Assembly: GCF_001649575.2 (NCBI RefSeq)
Contig: NC_051439.1
Coordinates: 13,406,521 to 13,470,520 of the forward strand
Length of the DNA: 64,000 nucleotides
From: Kryptolebias marmoratus
Lineage: Eukaryota; Chordata; Actinopteri; Cyprinodontiformes; Rivulidae
Direction: 5' to 3'
This document shows, one piece after another, positions 1 through 14,300 of this stretch (the stretch's first letter is position 1; each line of letters starts with the position of its first letter). The notes below the pieces were generated by a model, which worked only from the letters and a program-made list of their open reading frames with translations, was not told the DNA's origin and did not search any database. The position numbers and the translations under genes were made by a program.

Positions 1-998
1 AATTGGTGTTTAGACCCTCTGCTCTTGTGAAAGGAAGCAAGAAGGAAGTTGCATTTTTATTGGAGGATCTTGATTATCCCCTTAGTCAAAGGAAGGGACT
101 CATAGTTCTACTGGTATATGATGACCCTGTGAAAACTGGGAAGATTTGGGCTGCTTAAAGAAAAGGCTTAGCTCCAAACTGATCCCCCATGGGCCTCCTG
201 TCACACTCCACAAGTCCCCTCTCTGCTCTCCTCTACCTCCTGTGGTGCGAAGGATTCAATGTTCCTATGCATCCCTCATCAACCAGCTCCACTCTCACCA
301 ACATTCATTACAGCATTCTTCAGAGAGAGGAGGCAGGGAATGTATGCACTGACCAGCCTGCCAGAGAATCTATCAATGACAGTACAGCACATTTCACCAG
401 CCTGGAGCGGGTGAAGGATTCTCCAGGGCAACAACAACAACAACAGCCAAGCAACACTAAAAAGCCTCCCTGTGCCTAAGATACACAAAATGTTTAAAAG
501 AATTTCTAAACTGTAGCTGCAGTAGCATCCAATATGTAGTTGTCTGGGTTGTTTTATATTTGAGACTGAAATCAATGAAAAATTAGTTAAATACCTCAGG
601 ACACAACCAAGCTTTAACCTAAGCCCCTTTCGTGACACACTGCCTACTCATGTTATGCTATGTAATTCTATCATTCATTCAAGGGCACTGGTGCCTGTAA
701 CTAAAGGTTCATTTAGTCCCATGATGTGCATCCCATAACATGCTATAATTCAAGCATTGCAATAACTTCACCACTAAATAAGCAAATATTCCACACTGAG
801 GCTAACTCTATGAACTGTAATCTTTAGAAAGGCATTTCAAGACAAGTCTGTGCATATCTTTTCAGCTTTCTGCATGCACACCAACACAAACAGAAGCCTG
901 TAGGTGTGTATGCAAACACATTTTGCACCATGATCTTATCTCTGTACATTCTGACAGACAGCTGTCCTCTGATTTGATGGTACGGTGGAGGGGCTTAC
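1..998 (-). other. kif26a intron 4 (partial)
   Basis: No exon of the motor region could be found here on the minus strand, so the window starts inside an intron. A short CAA triplet run lies at about 427-445. I see nothing else. Confidence 0.7.
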
Positions 999-1204
999 CT
1001 AATGAAGAAGGAGGCGGCTGATGATGATGCAGGAGAGGTGGACGCAGTGGTTATGGGTGCAGGGAGTCCCGCTTGGCTGGAGCACTCCAGTCGGCAGGGC
1101 GCCAGGGTGCTGCTGCTGCTGCTGGTGGTGGTGCTGGTCATGGTGGTGACAGAGGCCTCCAAGGCTGTGACATCACTGTCTGCATCCCCCATCAAACCAC
1201 GGGC
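999..1204 (-). CDS. kif26a: kif26a coding exon 4
   Basis: 206 nt, about residues 278-345, entered in phase 0 from the acceptor GTGTCAACAG|GCCCG. It leaves in phase 2 at a canonical donor, ATTAG|GTAAGC. It encodes ARGLMGDADSDVTALEASV, a Thr/Ser-rich tract made by an ACC/AGC triplet run, and SSAASFFIR. The next exon, starting the motor region, is not in the window. Confidence 0.88.
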
Positions 1205-2276
1205 CTGTTGACACATGGATACAGAGATAAGACAGCTTAAACTGGTCCTGCCCACCCACCCTTTACTCCCCCTCGGTCTCCTTTGCTACAGATGGATGGG
1301 CAGCTGCTGCAGACCGTACCAGTTAGTGGCAGTCAGCAGTATCCACAGCAAAGAGCTCCCCACAGAACAGCATGGATGCTGCACCATTCATTGATTTTGG
1401 CAACACTCGCAAGGTTGCTCTGGTTGTAACATACTGTAATTAAGCAATATCCCTCATTTAATTAGCAATTAAATCACTGGTGATTCAACTCACTCTGTAC
1501 CCCATTATATTTGTACCTCCATGGCTAATTTGGCACTCATGCAGGTTGAATCTTACTGTCTAAGAGTGACTTTCAAAGGGAGTAAAAATCATATCTCACT
1601 TGTGTTGCATGGCCTAAATGTTTAGGAGTTATGTGAGCTGTACATACTGTACCCCAGCACACCCTGTTCTGTAAAACAGCTAACTGAACAAGAATATCAT
1701 GAGGTGTGCCACATCTGTTTCAGTCCTTCAGTCATGTCAAAGCTATGGTTTCCTCACTCTTAAGATACTTAGTAAAGCACTTCGTACAGTTTTATGGTTG
1801 TTACAAATGTACCTTGCTTGAAGCAAGGTATCTGAAACATTTACGACCAACTGAGAATAAGTTTTGAGCAGTCCAACAAGTTTTACAAACATTGTTGGAA
1901 AGCTTTTGTTTATTGCCATTGTTACAGCTTGAGCTCACCCACATGCTTCAACTCATCTACTGACATCATAGTAGTCAACACACAAACTAATATTCAAATT
2001 TATGTTTTGTTTCTTTTTTGTTTATTAGGTAAATATGAATTACCACAACTCATGAAATAAGCAACTGTAACCTGGATACTAACAACTGACATTGGCAGCA
2101 AACTAACCTCACATCATGACGGGACCTCCACCCTGTTTTGCTATATGTTTTACAAACATATGACCTGCCTCTTTGTCCTTTTCTTTGAACCCTTCTCAGA
2201 GTGCAGAGAGTGACAGAGACTAAAAGCATCAGTCCACATAGCTCTAGGTCAGCCTGAAGCTCTTCTAACCCTGTTT

Positions 2277-2314
<38 letters not shown>

Positions 2315-5300
2315 GCACTGCTCACGGTCTTATCTCACTGAGTTATTTTTAGTGTCACATGTTAGAGGCATCTTAACAGGTTTATGACTGTGCTAAAATT
2401 GGTATTTCAAGATTTTTAGTGATTACTTTGTAGCCTCTGGAGTTGTTTTGAAATGGGCCTTTCTGATGCAATCTACCATCTTGACAAAGAAACTGAAATT
2501 AATCAGGTGCTTTTTATGTAATAAAACTGTAACGTAACTCTGATTAAGTAAACACTTTACACGTTTGTTTTTTCCGATTTATGGACAATCTATTTCCATG
2601 TAAGGTTAAAACCAATAAAGTAAAGTAAAGATAAAGTAAAGAAGCATATGGTGTTAGAGTTACTTCACCAGAATTAACACAAAAAGAGTAACAAGCTAAT
2701 TATACAAGCCAAACACCACTTCTGGGACAGCACCTCAGCTGGCGTCACCTTCCACACAAAAGGTTAATCCCCAACAGAGACGCTATTTTATTCTGTTGGA
2801 CAATGATCAATATCAGCTGACAAGGGCCAGTTCTGTGGTTTTAGCTTGAGAAATTGAATGAATCAAGGCTAAAGTGTTGTAAAAAAACCATCATACCTTT
2901 GACACGCAAACATTTTTTAATCAACAGCAACCTTGAGATGAACATAAAGACACTGCTGCAGCTTTTGTGCCATTAACCACCACATTGTTCGCTGTTTGCT
3001 CCAGATACATGTTTGAAAATAGCATCCTTTAAAATCTTTTTTAGAAAGCGTGTGGCCTTCCACTACCTGCCATTTGTCAGCACATATGAACAGCTGCACC
3101 ATCTTCATGCCATGTCTGGCAGGTGTATGCTATACATCAGATTGTGAGGATATACTTATGTTCTAACATTCACATGAGAGGCTTGGCTCTTGGTCTGTGG
3201 AGTGTCTCCACTGTTAGTATTACAAGCAGTACAATCGGTTGCTATATTAATGCATTGCTTTAAAAGCAGTTGAGCAGTTGTCAAACAGTAGTAGTGGCGG
3301 TGCACAGTCTTAGTGAAATGCCATTTCCTCCTTCTGAGCTTGTTAGGACTCTTATTTAAAAGACCTGGTTTTGTGTTTTGGAGACGTCTTCATGGAGGAC
3401 AAGTCAGATAAAGCCATGATGTATCAAGTTGTAACTTCACAAAGCACACAATGGAAGAACTGGTTGCAATTGGAAGTGAGCCAAATAGGGATCCTCACTC
3501 AGCTGCCAAAGCGGAAAGCCTCGCACCATGCTGGTGCTGGTGACAGGTTAGAAACTCAGCGCATACCAGCGAAGTGGAGCCATTACACATTGGCTCGAAA
3601 GACCGGAGCACTTCACACAGCCGTACAGGAAGTTGATGTGTGTAGCTCATCACATCTGCTGCTGATTGAGTCAGTGGAGTGCCTGTTTTAAAATCAAGTG
3701 GCAGCGAGTTTAAGGAGCACACACAGACAGCTGGGCACAGGTGGAGCCATGGTGTGGGCTCCAAATGGATAAAGTATAGACTCAACACACACATGTAAGT
3801 ACACACACACACATTTAAGCTCATCAGAGTGCCTATCGAAGAGTTTTCCCATTGGTATAAAAAAATGGGGACTTAAGCACCACACCCAGGCTGCTCTCTG
3901 CAGCCTTGGACCCGGGCTGGCCCTGATTATGACTGAAAAGTACAATCTATCCCCCGGTCAGGTAATTAGGCTGTGTCAGTGGAGCCATGTGTGCACGGCT
4001 GTTTGCACCAAAAGTCAGTAATGAGCTGGCCTTCCACCCTCTAACCCCCAGCCTTTTATCCTTGGTTTTCCACTGGAAAGAAAAGGCAGAAAAGGAGGAG
4101 GGAAAGAGACAAAGCGAGAGAGACTTGAACATAATGAAAAAAGTGGAGAATTGGAAAAAAAAAACCCGAAAGGGGTTAGAAGAGAGTTTGCTCTGATGTC
4201 TGAAGTGAGCAGTGTAGGCCAGCATTCTATCAGCAGACCATTTTCCCCTCAGACTACCAGGAGTCCATCGTGACCTTTGATCCCAGCGGTCAACAGACGA
4301 TTTCAGCTAACGTGAAATAGGCCTTGTGTTAATCTTGTCGTCGTGCTCAGCTGCCCTTTGTGACCAACAAAAGCCAGCTGAGTTGAGAATTGACTGCTCA
4401 CAATACTGCATTGCTCCTTTGTGAACAAAACTACTTTTTTTTTAGTTGTTTGAATAGAAGATGTCTAACATTTTGGAGTAAATCCCACAAAAAATATTCA
4501 TTAGCTTCTAAATTTGGGAAAGAAAAGGGAAAGTCTTCTTTATTTTTTCTTCTCGTAATATTTTCTGCGCCTTTCCTTCTTGCTGTCTGTGGCACATTGC
4601 CATGCGAGTCCAGCTGCACCAAAGCAGCAGCAGCCAAGATCATCTGCTGAGTATAAAACTGGTGGCTAAAGAACCAAAGCAACCACTGCGCCAATAACGG
4701 AAGCCCTCGAAAGTCGAGTATTCTTGGTATTTGTGGATTGGTGTGCATGTGGTTGTTGATTCAGTGAAGCAAATAAAAATTGTGGATTTGGTTTAATCTT
4801 TTTCCTGTTTTGAATGGTGGTATAGCTTGTAATGGGGTTTCCTAGATTACTTTTAAAGCTTTTGATTAAAACAGACAAAATTACTTGAGTAGTTGTGAAG
4901 TTGGAGCCCTTTGGTTCTGCATCGAGCTCTGAAACTGTTCAGCTGTTTAAACCTGGCATTATTATATGTTCACAGTAATCATCTCCCAAGTAGACAGCTT
5001 CTTGTAAACCTACGTATTATTTTGCTTGTTAGTAGAATTTCTCAAAAAAGCAACAAAGACTGTATTTGTGTGCCCAATTTGCAGCAGCTATACATTTGAA
5101 TAACCCTTTTTTTCTCCTTGCATCAAGCCATTTAGGGCTGTGAGCTGAAGCTTTTCTCAGCAAATACAAGGTGAGGGCTAGAGTACGATGTGGACAGATC
5201 AACGGTCCACACAGGGTTAACACTAAGAGACTGAGAACAGTGACACACAAAGAGCAAAATGTATCTTACAGATTAATTTTGTTCTTTAAGTTTTCTTTAA

Positions 5301-8300
5301 GTTTAAGTTTATGCATCTTTTGTGAAGGCATGTACTGGGATAACATCGAGACCAAAACTAATTGCTCCAAGAAGATGATAAAATACATTGTATTGTATTG
5401 CAATGTATTGTATTATGATAAATTAACTTTACAACTAGAAACTAGAAAAAGGTTGGGCAAATACAGGAAAAAAAAATCCACAAAAAAAGCTCCAGATGAG
5501 ATTCAAAACAAGAAACCTTTTTTCTTTGAGTAGATGGCTCTAACTACTAATTCGCTTTGCTACCCTCAACATGAATCACTGTCAACTAGTTATTGAAAAT
5601 GGAACAAGATCTTTCTAATTCAACACAACAAACATAACTCCAGATGTTAAGCAGAGCCCACGCAGCAGAGTCAAGATGCTCTGTTAATGGGCTGTGGGTG
5701 GGAGTACTCTAGGACCTGGAGTTGACAGTCCCAAATGAATTTCTGTGTAGCACAAACATCTTTGCCTTTCTTGTCTGAACAACACTGCACACACTTTCCA
5801 GAAAGAAAACAAGGGGGAATCGTGAATTAAAGCTAGTGCCGTTTGACACTGTGTAACTTCCAATCCTCAAGAGCGTGTGTGGGTTTATGTCAATCTGAAC
5901 AATCTAATGAAAGAAACTGGCTTGAGAAAATAACACCCTTTCTGGTGTGTTTGTAACTCAATGTCCTGGAGGGACATTTCTCCCTACACAAGGAAACCCC
6001 CAGCTTCAGCTACAGGCTTTGAACAACTCACCCGGGCTCCAAGAGCCACTAATTGCTTTTAGACACATATAGATGGAGAATACAAGCCAGTCTCCCCCGT
6101 CTGTGCCAGGCCATTTGATTTGAACTAGACTCTGTACAAGCAGTTAAAAGCTTTTGATGGCCTCCCATAAACCATCTCAATAGGCACTTGTTGACATTAT
6201 GGGAGAAAAGAAAATCTGTCTTCAGTTTTTCACACAGAAAAAAAAGGAACAATCCTACAAAGATTATAAGTTATTAACACATCTTGTATAAAAAGATTAA
6301 TCTTGCAGTTTATTTAAACATCTGAAAATGTAAAGGACTAGAACTTTCAAAGTTCTGAGCATATGTTGTTTAATCTGTACACAATTTGGCAGCTGCAGAA
6401 TGTCACACGCGTTTGTCACTTAGGTCTGAGACCAGATGTCCCCCATCATTGCAGGAAGTGACTCATCTGGAAACCCAGACACCTTCTTATAAGTAGCCAG
6501 AGATGGGTTTGGAGAAGCTAACATTCACAGTCAAATATGCTCCCTCTGCTAAAACACTGTTTGAGCGTCTAAATAAATCATTTAGAGGTGCAGCCTCTCC
6601 CGTGATATCAAGGACAAAACCTTTTCACATCTCTCAGACGTCTAACAAGCCTGAGCCAGCACGAGTGAAGTGTTACGCTCAGACGTGGTCATCTGAAATG
6701 CCCTTGAGGAGGAAGTCAGCAGATTAGGGTTGAGATGACCTCTGACCTCAGATCAGTCAGACTCTTTGACCACTGAGAAAAGAGAGGTAAGCCCTCCTGC
6801 AGAGCTCTGAGTCACAAGTTGTTTTCAGGGCTTCATCTCCTCTAAAGGAGATTGAACATTTTATTGACTTCATCAGATGAGAGATATCACATTATATTAC
6901 AATGTTAGATTGCAAGGTGTTAGATTAAAAGTGGATCAAATATACATCAAACATGCATTACTTTCATTATTTTTTTGCATAAAAAAAAAAGAAAATAGAA
7001 ACATACGGGCTTGGGCTGAGGCAGAAAGTTGTTGACTCTAGAGATGCTCCACATTCCGTCAAGGTACTGCTGTGCCTGGATGGTAACAGTGCTCAGGGAT
7101 CCAGTTAGCTGCCCTCCTGCCACTGTTACCTGAACACTGGTCTTGGACCCTGAAGAGGCAGAGGAATTCTGGGACCAGCCAGGCACTTTGTGCCGCTCCC
7201 CCAATGGCAGGACAGAGCGAGGAGCGGGCTGGCTTTTCAGCAGCTGTTTGGCGTGGACACTGGAGGACGACACAGTGAATCTGGAAGGCTGTGGTAAAAG
7301 AGATGCTCTGGGCATGGCTGCCATGTCTGAGCTGAAGGTGAGGACCGGAGAATGGAGCATCTGCAGGGCCTCCCGCCTCAGCTGGTGGAGAGGCGTTGAG
7401 CACACTTGGCAACAGTCGATTTCAGGATTCCCAGGTGTGTGAAGGTGTTCAAACAGAAAGGTTGCATATCCAGGATCCTGCAGAGAAAAAAGCACAGAGG
7501 AAAGCTTAGTTAAGTCAACAAACATAAAGGCAATGCATGAAACGCAGCGATCTGAAGAGAATCTCAAATCTTCTCTTTTGCAAGGATTTCTTTTATGTCA
7601 GCGGTCCACAAGCAGTGTGGTTCTTGACTGCCCTCTGGGACCATCATTCTCAACTTCAACCACTTTCTTTCTTTTAGGATGTTTTATACTGAGATACTTC
7701 AACGGCATACAAGAGAAGACTGCTAATAAGTTTCACAAGGTATATGTTCATTTTAGTGTCTCCTGAGGTTCTGAGAACATGCAAAGAATATTTGGTAACA
7801 TCTGGTCTGAAGATTCCTAATAATCATCTCCCAAAAATATTTTATTTACTTCAAGAAGTTTTCAAACTAAAAAGTCTTTCAAAAAATGTCAGCTTATTAC
7901 TGCTTTCATAAATGCAGTCCAATGGATTTTTGTCCTTTCACTTTGTCTCTAAGAAGGCTCCCTAGGGTGTCCATCTCTGCTTGGAAGGAGTGACAAAAGA
8001 AAATGACAGCTGAGGGTATTCTAGAGCCAGAAGCTGTATAATTTACATATGATAAGTGTCCTGGTGTGAAAACATATGATGTGCAACAAAATGTGGAAAC
8101 AACTAACTCTGCAAGTAAGCTGGAGACATACAGAGCCATCCTGAATTATTCAAAACCATAACTTTCTGTCTGTTTCAAAGAAATAAACACAAACACACAC
8201 AGTGAGACATGTTGGTCTCTTAAGAGGCATAAAGGGGCATGATAGGCTCCTGCCCAGCGGAGTCGTGGCTTAGGACAGAAGCTCACAGCCCACACATAAA

Positions 8301-11300
8301 TGTTTACGAGACCTTTGCTCCGCAGAACCTCCGAGGTGATCAGGAGGAGTGAAGCAGCAGGGAAAACAACAATCTACTGCTCTAATGCAGTGCCACTTAA
8401 TACAGCTAACCCAACAGGCAAAGAGTCCAAAGAGGCAGGCCGAGGCTCTAAATCAACCCCCGGAAAAAAAAAAAAACTATTTAATATATGGACTTTTGAA
8501 TTACTCTTTTCTGCAAACACCCACTACATTTATAATAAAATGACCTATAATGTGATATATAATAGTATAGTCTTGCTGAACCTTTCCTTGCTGGATAAGT
8601 GGAATTACCCTGAAGTGGCTAAAGTTAATGATTTACAGTGTTGCCTACTTAGCTCTATGTAAATAAGCAGAAACTGGATGAAAACAGCAAATAGCCTCAG
8701 AAAGCAGAAAATTCAATTAATTCCACTATAAAAAGGAACTATAAATCTGACTAATAGATGATCGAATACAGTATGAGACCATGTGAATGTTATATGTCTT
8801 GGTGCTTTAAATGTAAGAAGCTCTTAATGTAAACATAATAAAACTGTGAGAGCTTTCTAAAAGGCTCTAGGATATGTGAACAATCGTTCAGATTAGGTAT
8901 ACATGCACAAAACAAGACAGTTCCATTGAGCGAACACAAAATCGTCTGTGACAAATTGTAGTGAAATTTGAGTTTTGAGCAGGAAAGAAAGAACCACTGG
9001 CTGCTCTTTTCACAGTCTGGCTTCACTTCATGTCCATGCTTCCTGTGCAGGAAATTGAAGAAAAGTCATAACAGATTAGCTCCACCCCTTCACCCTCGGA
9101 TCGCTCCTTGCCTACTTGGGGGCACTGGTAGATGAAATCAATGCCCCTTTTCCTCTTCATGCTTTGTTAGGCATTGATTTAGGGGAGCTAATAAAATGAA
9201 ACACAAAGCTGAGCCCATCTGGTATTCAGTTTGTGGAGGTTAGAGAGTGGGATTCCCCTGTAAAGCTGTCTGTAAGCTTTATGCCCACCAAAGTGAATAA
9301 AGGGTCAGGGCCACAAGGCATACGAGGATGATGGCATTGATGATGAGGATGATGATGTTGAGGAGAATAATGTGATCAAACTGAAGGCCGCAGAGGAGAG
9401 GAGGTGGAGAAACGGGGGCATCAAGAGTGGGACATATTTCACAACGGTCAACAAATGCAGGTCTGGTTATAAAAATATCTAAAGTGAGCACATTAAAGCA
9501 GGCTGAAGAGTCGTTACAGTTAAAAGCTTAAACACTACCTCGTATGTTTTTGTTATTATATTTGAGCTAACTGCTTGAGAGCTTACACATAAAGTGAAAC
9601 ACATGATGCATGAGTGCACTAGCCCCAAAGCCATATTGTTTCTTTTATTATCCATTTGATCTATTACTGACAGGTGCAAGTGGGTATGATGAGTAGCTCC
9701 GCTTCGGAGAAGTATGTAATGCACGGCATCAAAACAATCCACGTGCTCAAAGCATTGGCTCTGAGAGGCATGGAACTATACAGCAGGTCTCCTCGACCAG
9801 TGTTCAAGTGAGTTTTGGTTTTCAGCTTGAGGTGTACCCATGGAAAGTGTTCAACTGCAAGATAAGAGGGCTGAGAGAGGAGGGAGGAGGTAGGCCGTGG
9901 TTCTGGCCCTTGCCTGGAGGCTTGTGGATGGTTGTGTTGGTTTACAGCCTGTCAATGCTGATCTTTATTAAACTCTGGGGACAAATGTAGTCAGATGCTG
10001 TGGCCTTATTATGGAAAGAAGGTGTGCTGTGGAGAGAAAAAGATCTGCTTGTGGAATGAACCCTTCACAGCCCTTAGAGACTCAAGTTTGTCTTTGTCCG
10101 TTACACTAACCATGATGAAAACCAGGGCAGCAGCAGTAGCTGGAGAGATGAGCCACCGAGCTGACTGACTTTCTGGGTTGATGGAGAGTATCATTACAGA
10201 CAGTCCGTGCCCAGAGGCTGATGGAAACAAGCTCAGCCGTAACCACTTATGGATGAGGGGACAGGGAGAAAGATGTGCATGATTTCTCTACTGCGTCTCC
10301 TTAGTGTGCAGACAGAGTGAGGAGAAGTCACCCAAAGGTTGTTTCCTCAAATCCCACCTCATTTACCTTTCCTCGTCATCGAGCTTTCTCCCTAACCAGG
10401 CAAGGCAAAAACCGACATCTAACTGTTTCTACATTCAGCATTTGATGTACCTCTGATGTGGAGCGCTGGGCCTGATGCAGCTTGCTGACCTAAATCAAGG
10501 GAAGGTCACGGTGATTTAAAATGCATGAGGCCCCTCACTGGCCGAGACACTTTTAGGCACGCTCGATTGAAAGTAAAATACTCTGGGAAACCATATTTTC
10601 TATTCCACTTGAGCCCGAGAGATATTTTCCTAGCATAAAAGCTCGCCATGACCCTCTGTAGCAGCGGCAGGAAGAGAAATGAAGTGAAATAGTTTCAACA
10701 TGTATCTGTGATGAGAACAAATAATAGTGAAACGTTCAGACACATTGGAAGCCAAAGAATTGTAACTCGTATATCTGATCTATGGGCTTCTGCCAGGTTT
10801 ATATCAGTCATTCTGCAATATACCCTGAACAAACGTTAAGTGATTTGCTGTTCCATGGTGTATTTTTTGTTCACATTCATTAAAGTGAAAGACGAGCCAG
10901 TTTAACTCCTAATTTAGATTTAATTGCTCAGTCGCTCTTCACCTTCTTCCTTCCTCTTTCACGATTTTGTTTTATTGTTCTACCGGTATGGAGACATTCC
11001 TCAAAATGAGCAACATCACACTGCTTTATATCTGTTCTCTCGCCAGCACGAGTCCTGTTTACACATCACAATTCTTAAGTACTTCCTACTGACTGCTTTT
11101 CTTGTAAAAACCAAGACCACACAGTAGCAGATTTCAACCCTTTAGGCTCTTAACTTCCCCTTCTTTTTTTTATCTAAATGTGTTTACATGGCCTGAGACA
11201 TGTTGACCCAAACCCCACAAACCCTTTCCATTATTGACCCCCAATAAACCCAATCCAGGTCCCAGGTTAAGAGTTTGCAACAGACTTACTTTCCCACAGG

Positions 11301-14300
11301 TAGCCTGCTACTCTGACAGCCAGGTCGGAGAGAAACGAGCACAGCTGCTGGCCTTGCCCCGGGTGAGCGCAGGGCATTAAGGCAGATTACGTTCCCAGGA
11401 TAGAAGCAACACATCCAGAGTAGTGATCCCTTTCAGACCCCTGCTCTTTCTCAACTCTCCCCAACATACCAACCGATTCCCAGAATTACCCGAGAGCTGG
11501 AGGGCCTGTGGCACTGATCAGATACCAGGTAGAGCTTTTAGAGCCACAGCAGATCTGGGATACAGCCCATTAAATTTAACCACTGCCTGCTCGGAGGCAA
11601 AGAAGACAATGACTCAGGATGTCACACTAGCATGCTACTTAACTGTGGGAACGCCTTTGGTTGAACACAAAATGGGACGGTTCGACAAATCACATCAAAC
11701 AGATGTTTGGCCCGTCTGCTGACTTGACAAGATTAAACAAACCTGTAATAAGACTTTCCCCAAACAAGACATCTCAGGAAAGACGAGGAGACTGTAATTA
11801 CCTACCTGATAATGTTGCCTCGGACAAAAAGCCCCCCCACACCACTCCAGCTATAAATTTATTCATCCACCGTGGATGTGAGCAGGAACGCTGGCTGCTT
11901 CATTTTTCTGTCAGCCTTTGGGGATTTTACTGTAGCACAATGGGATTCCATCAAATAATGATGAAATATCTCTGCTTCATCTCTTATATGTGAAATTCAG
12001 CTTTTGTCTAAGTGTCGCTACATTCAGACTCTTATTCTGTCATTTAAGCTTTTGTGGAGGATGCAGCTTTTGCTTTACAGAGGATTTGGTTCTGGGATTT
12101 TTTTGTTTTGTTTTTTGTCCCTGACTTTGTCATTTCATTTATTTTAAACTAAACAACAAACTGAAAGACAACTCAAACAAAAGGGTGAATCACTATATAC
12201 TGTATATTAAATATTGTGAATTTCTTTCATCTGATTTTGCAGAAAGTATGTGTGATATTCCATTTTAAAAAAAGAGATCAATCTGACACCTTCTTGAACA
12301 CAAACTGCTAACAAATACGCAAACCTCCTCGCATTTAGATCCAACAAATGACCTTGTTTGGGAAATACACAGCAGATTTTAGCACAAACCCCTACTTTAA
12401 ATGAACATCCAAATCACTCTGCATCAAGCATCTGCTCAAGGAAGGCTTAGAGATGGATGACAGCCCCTCTGCCCCGTGTGATTTAGTTTTTTCCCTCCTT
12501 TTGAGCTGCTGACAGAAAATGCAAATGGGCTTTACCCTCTGTGACACTTTAAACACACGATAGCAGCACCTGTCCAAGCATTACAGTGACACAGGGTGGG
12601 CTAAATCTGCCACTCAAAGGGGTAGACATATTTTACAAAACCATTTTTCTTCTTGATAACTTGTGGAAAAGTCCTGTTCGGCATGCTGCTCTATTTTGGA
12701 GACTGTGTACAGAGTATACTAAGATAAAGCACAGCGTACACTTCAGCCTCCAGCCCTGACAGAAATCACTGTTCATCAAACACAGAAAGGTCATAGATCT
12801 AGTTGACCCTTGGACGATATAGATAGGGTCAAACATAATCACAATTTTTCTTTTCTTCAAACAAACATACATGGGCACAACCATTATCATTTTCACTGGT
12901 AAAATTGAGCTCATATGAAAATGTGCCACTTCTCTGTACTGTCAAAAACATCTATCACTGACTGACCACACACATAGATGTTTCTATAAAAGTCCAATCA
13001 CATAAAAACCTCACTACATCTGTATTTATGTGAGATGAAAAACAAATGAAAATGTGCCTGTATGTGTGTGTGCGTCAATGTTTGTTTCCTTGTCTAGCTG
13101 TCTCTTTACACCACACCCATCCATCACTGCAGCCTTTCACCACTCGGCCACTTAATTACCTTTTCCTGTTCGCATAAAGAAAACAAGCCTCTTTCAGACT
13201 GTTTGGACAGACTTCATTCTTCCTCTCCCCTCCCCTGTTCCAACATCTTTCTTTCCTTCTTCTTGTCCATAAATGCAAAGTACCCTCCGTCGTTTCAAGC
13301 TTTTTCAAGTCTCAAACTTTTGGTCTCAGCCCAAGATCCGTCAAGATTTCGTCAGCTTTGACTAAAAGCTCAGAGTGCTGGAAGGACTTTAAAACATGCT
13401 GGAAAAAACATTGCACATCTGGTGGTGAATGATCATTACTTCAGCCTATAATGGAGCTGATTGGAGAGATAAAACAATGTTTGCACAGAAAGATCATCCA
13501 AAAAAGTGATGCTCATACAGCAAAATTAAACCAAAAGGTATATTATTTTCCCGTTTTCTGATTGTTGCTGCAGTATTGAAACTAAAATCAGTAATCTAAT
13601 CTATCCACTGGAGGTGGTTTAAAGATTTCTTTTTGTCCAGTAGTTCAATCCATACCACTCCGAGCGGAGCACATGAACCTGATACAGTAGTTCCACTCCA
13701 CTACTTAACGTGTTAGATAAAGCACTTTTCAGTATATAAGCAGTGATGACAACCACCTGCTTTTCCTCCCAGCTGCAGTCCCAGCAGTTTGTTTTGCAGG
13801 GGAACATTTTGACTGGGAATTGCGGCGCTCCCAGTTCCCTGCAGTTTATTTAGAGACAAAACAAACTGCTGCCATAAGCTTATGGCGACTAATCTCTAAC
13901 TGTAGATATAAAGTGTGGCTGGAGTAAGTGGAGAGTGTATGATTCAGAAGTAATTATAAAAACAGAGAACAAGAAGTAATTAAAGGCCTAGCATTTCTTG
14001 AAGGAATGCATATCCCCCACTGCCTTTCATGCCAGGGTTTTAAACTAATATCATCTTAAGTTAAGAAATGAGAAAGTTGTAGCCATTTTGATGTAGATCT
14101 TACATACATCTATAGAACAATGTGGTCAGATTTAATCATCTTAGACCAACATTTTAATTATTATTTTTTTAATTCCAAGCAACACATTTATGAAACACAT
14201 GGATCTGCACGGCCCACATGCATGCTCATTTCAAAAGTTCCTTACTCATGTGATAAAATATGAAGCTCAACTTCTAGACCCAATCCAAATGATATGGAAA

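Noticed and set aside
9279..9491. Hydrophobic minus-strand ORF rich in Ile/Leu
   Set aside because: Produced by a GAT-rich low-complexity stretch (about 9326-9360), with no gene structure around it.
11297..11361. Exon-like 21-codon segment on the plus strand (CCCACAG|GTAGCC to CCCCGG|GTGAGC)
   Set aside because: Splice-like ends and an open frame, but no partner exon, promoter or recognised protein; short open segments are frequent by chance.
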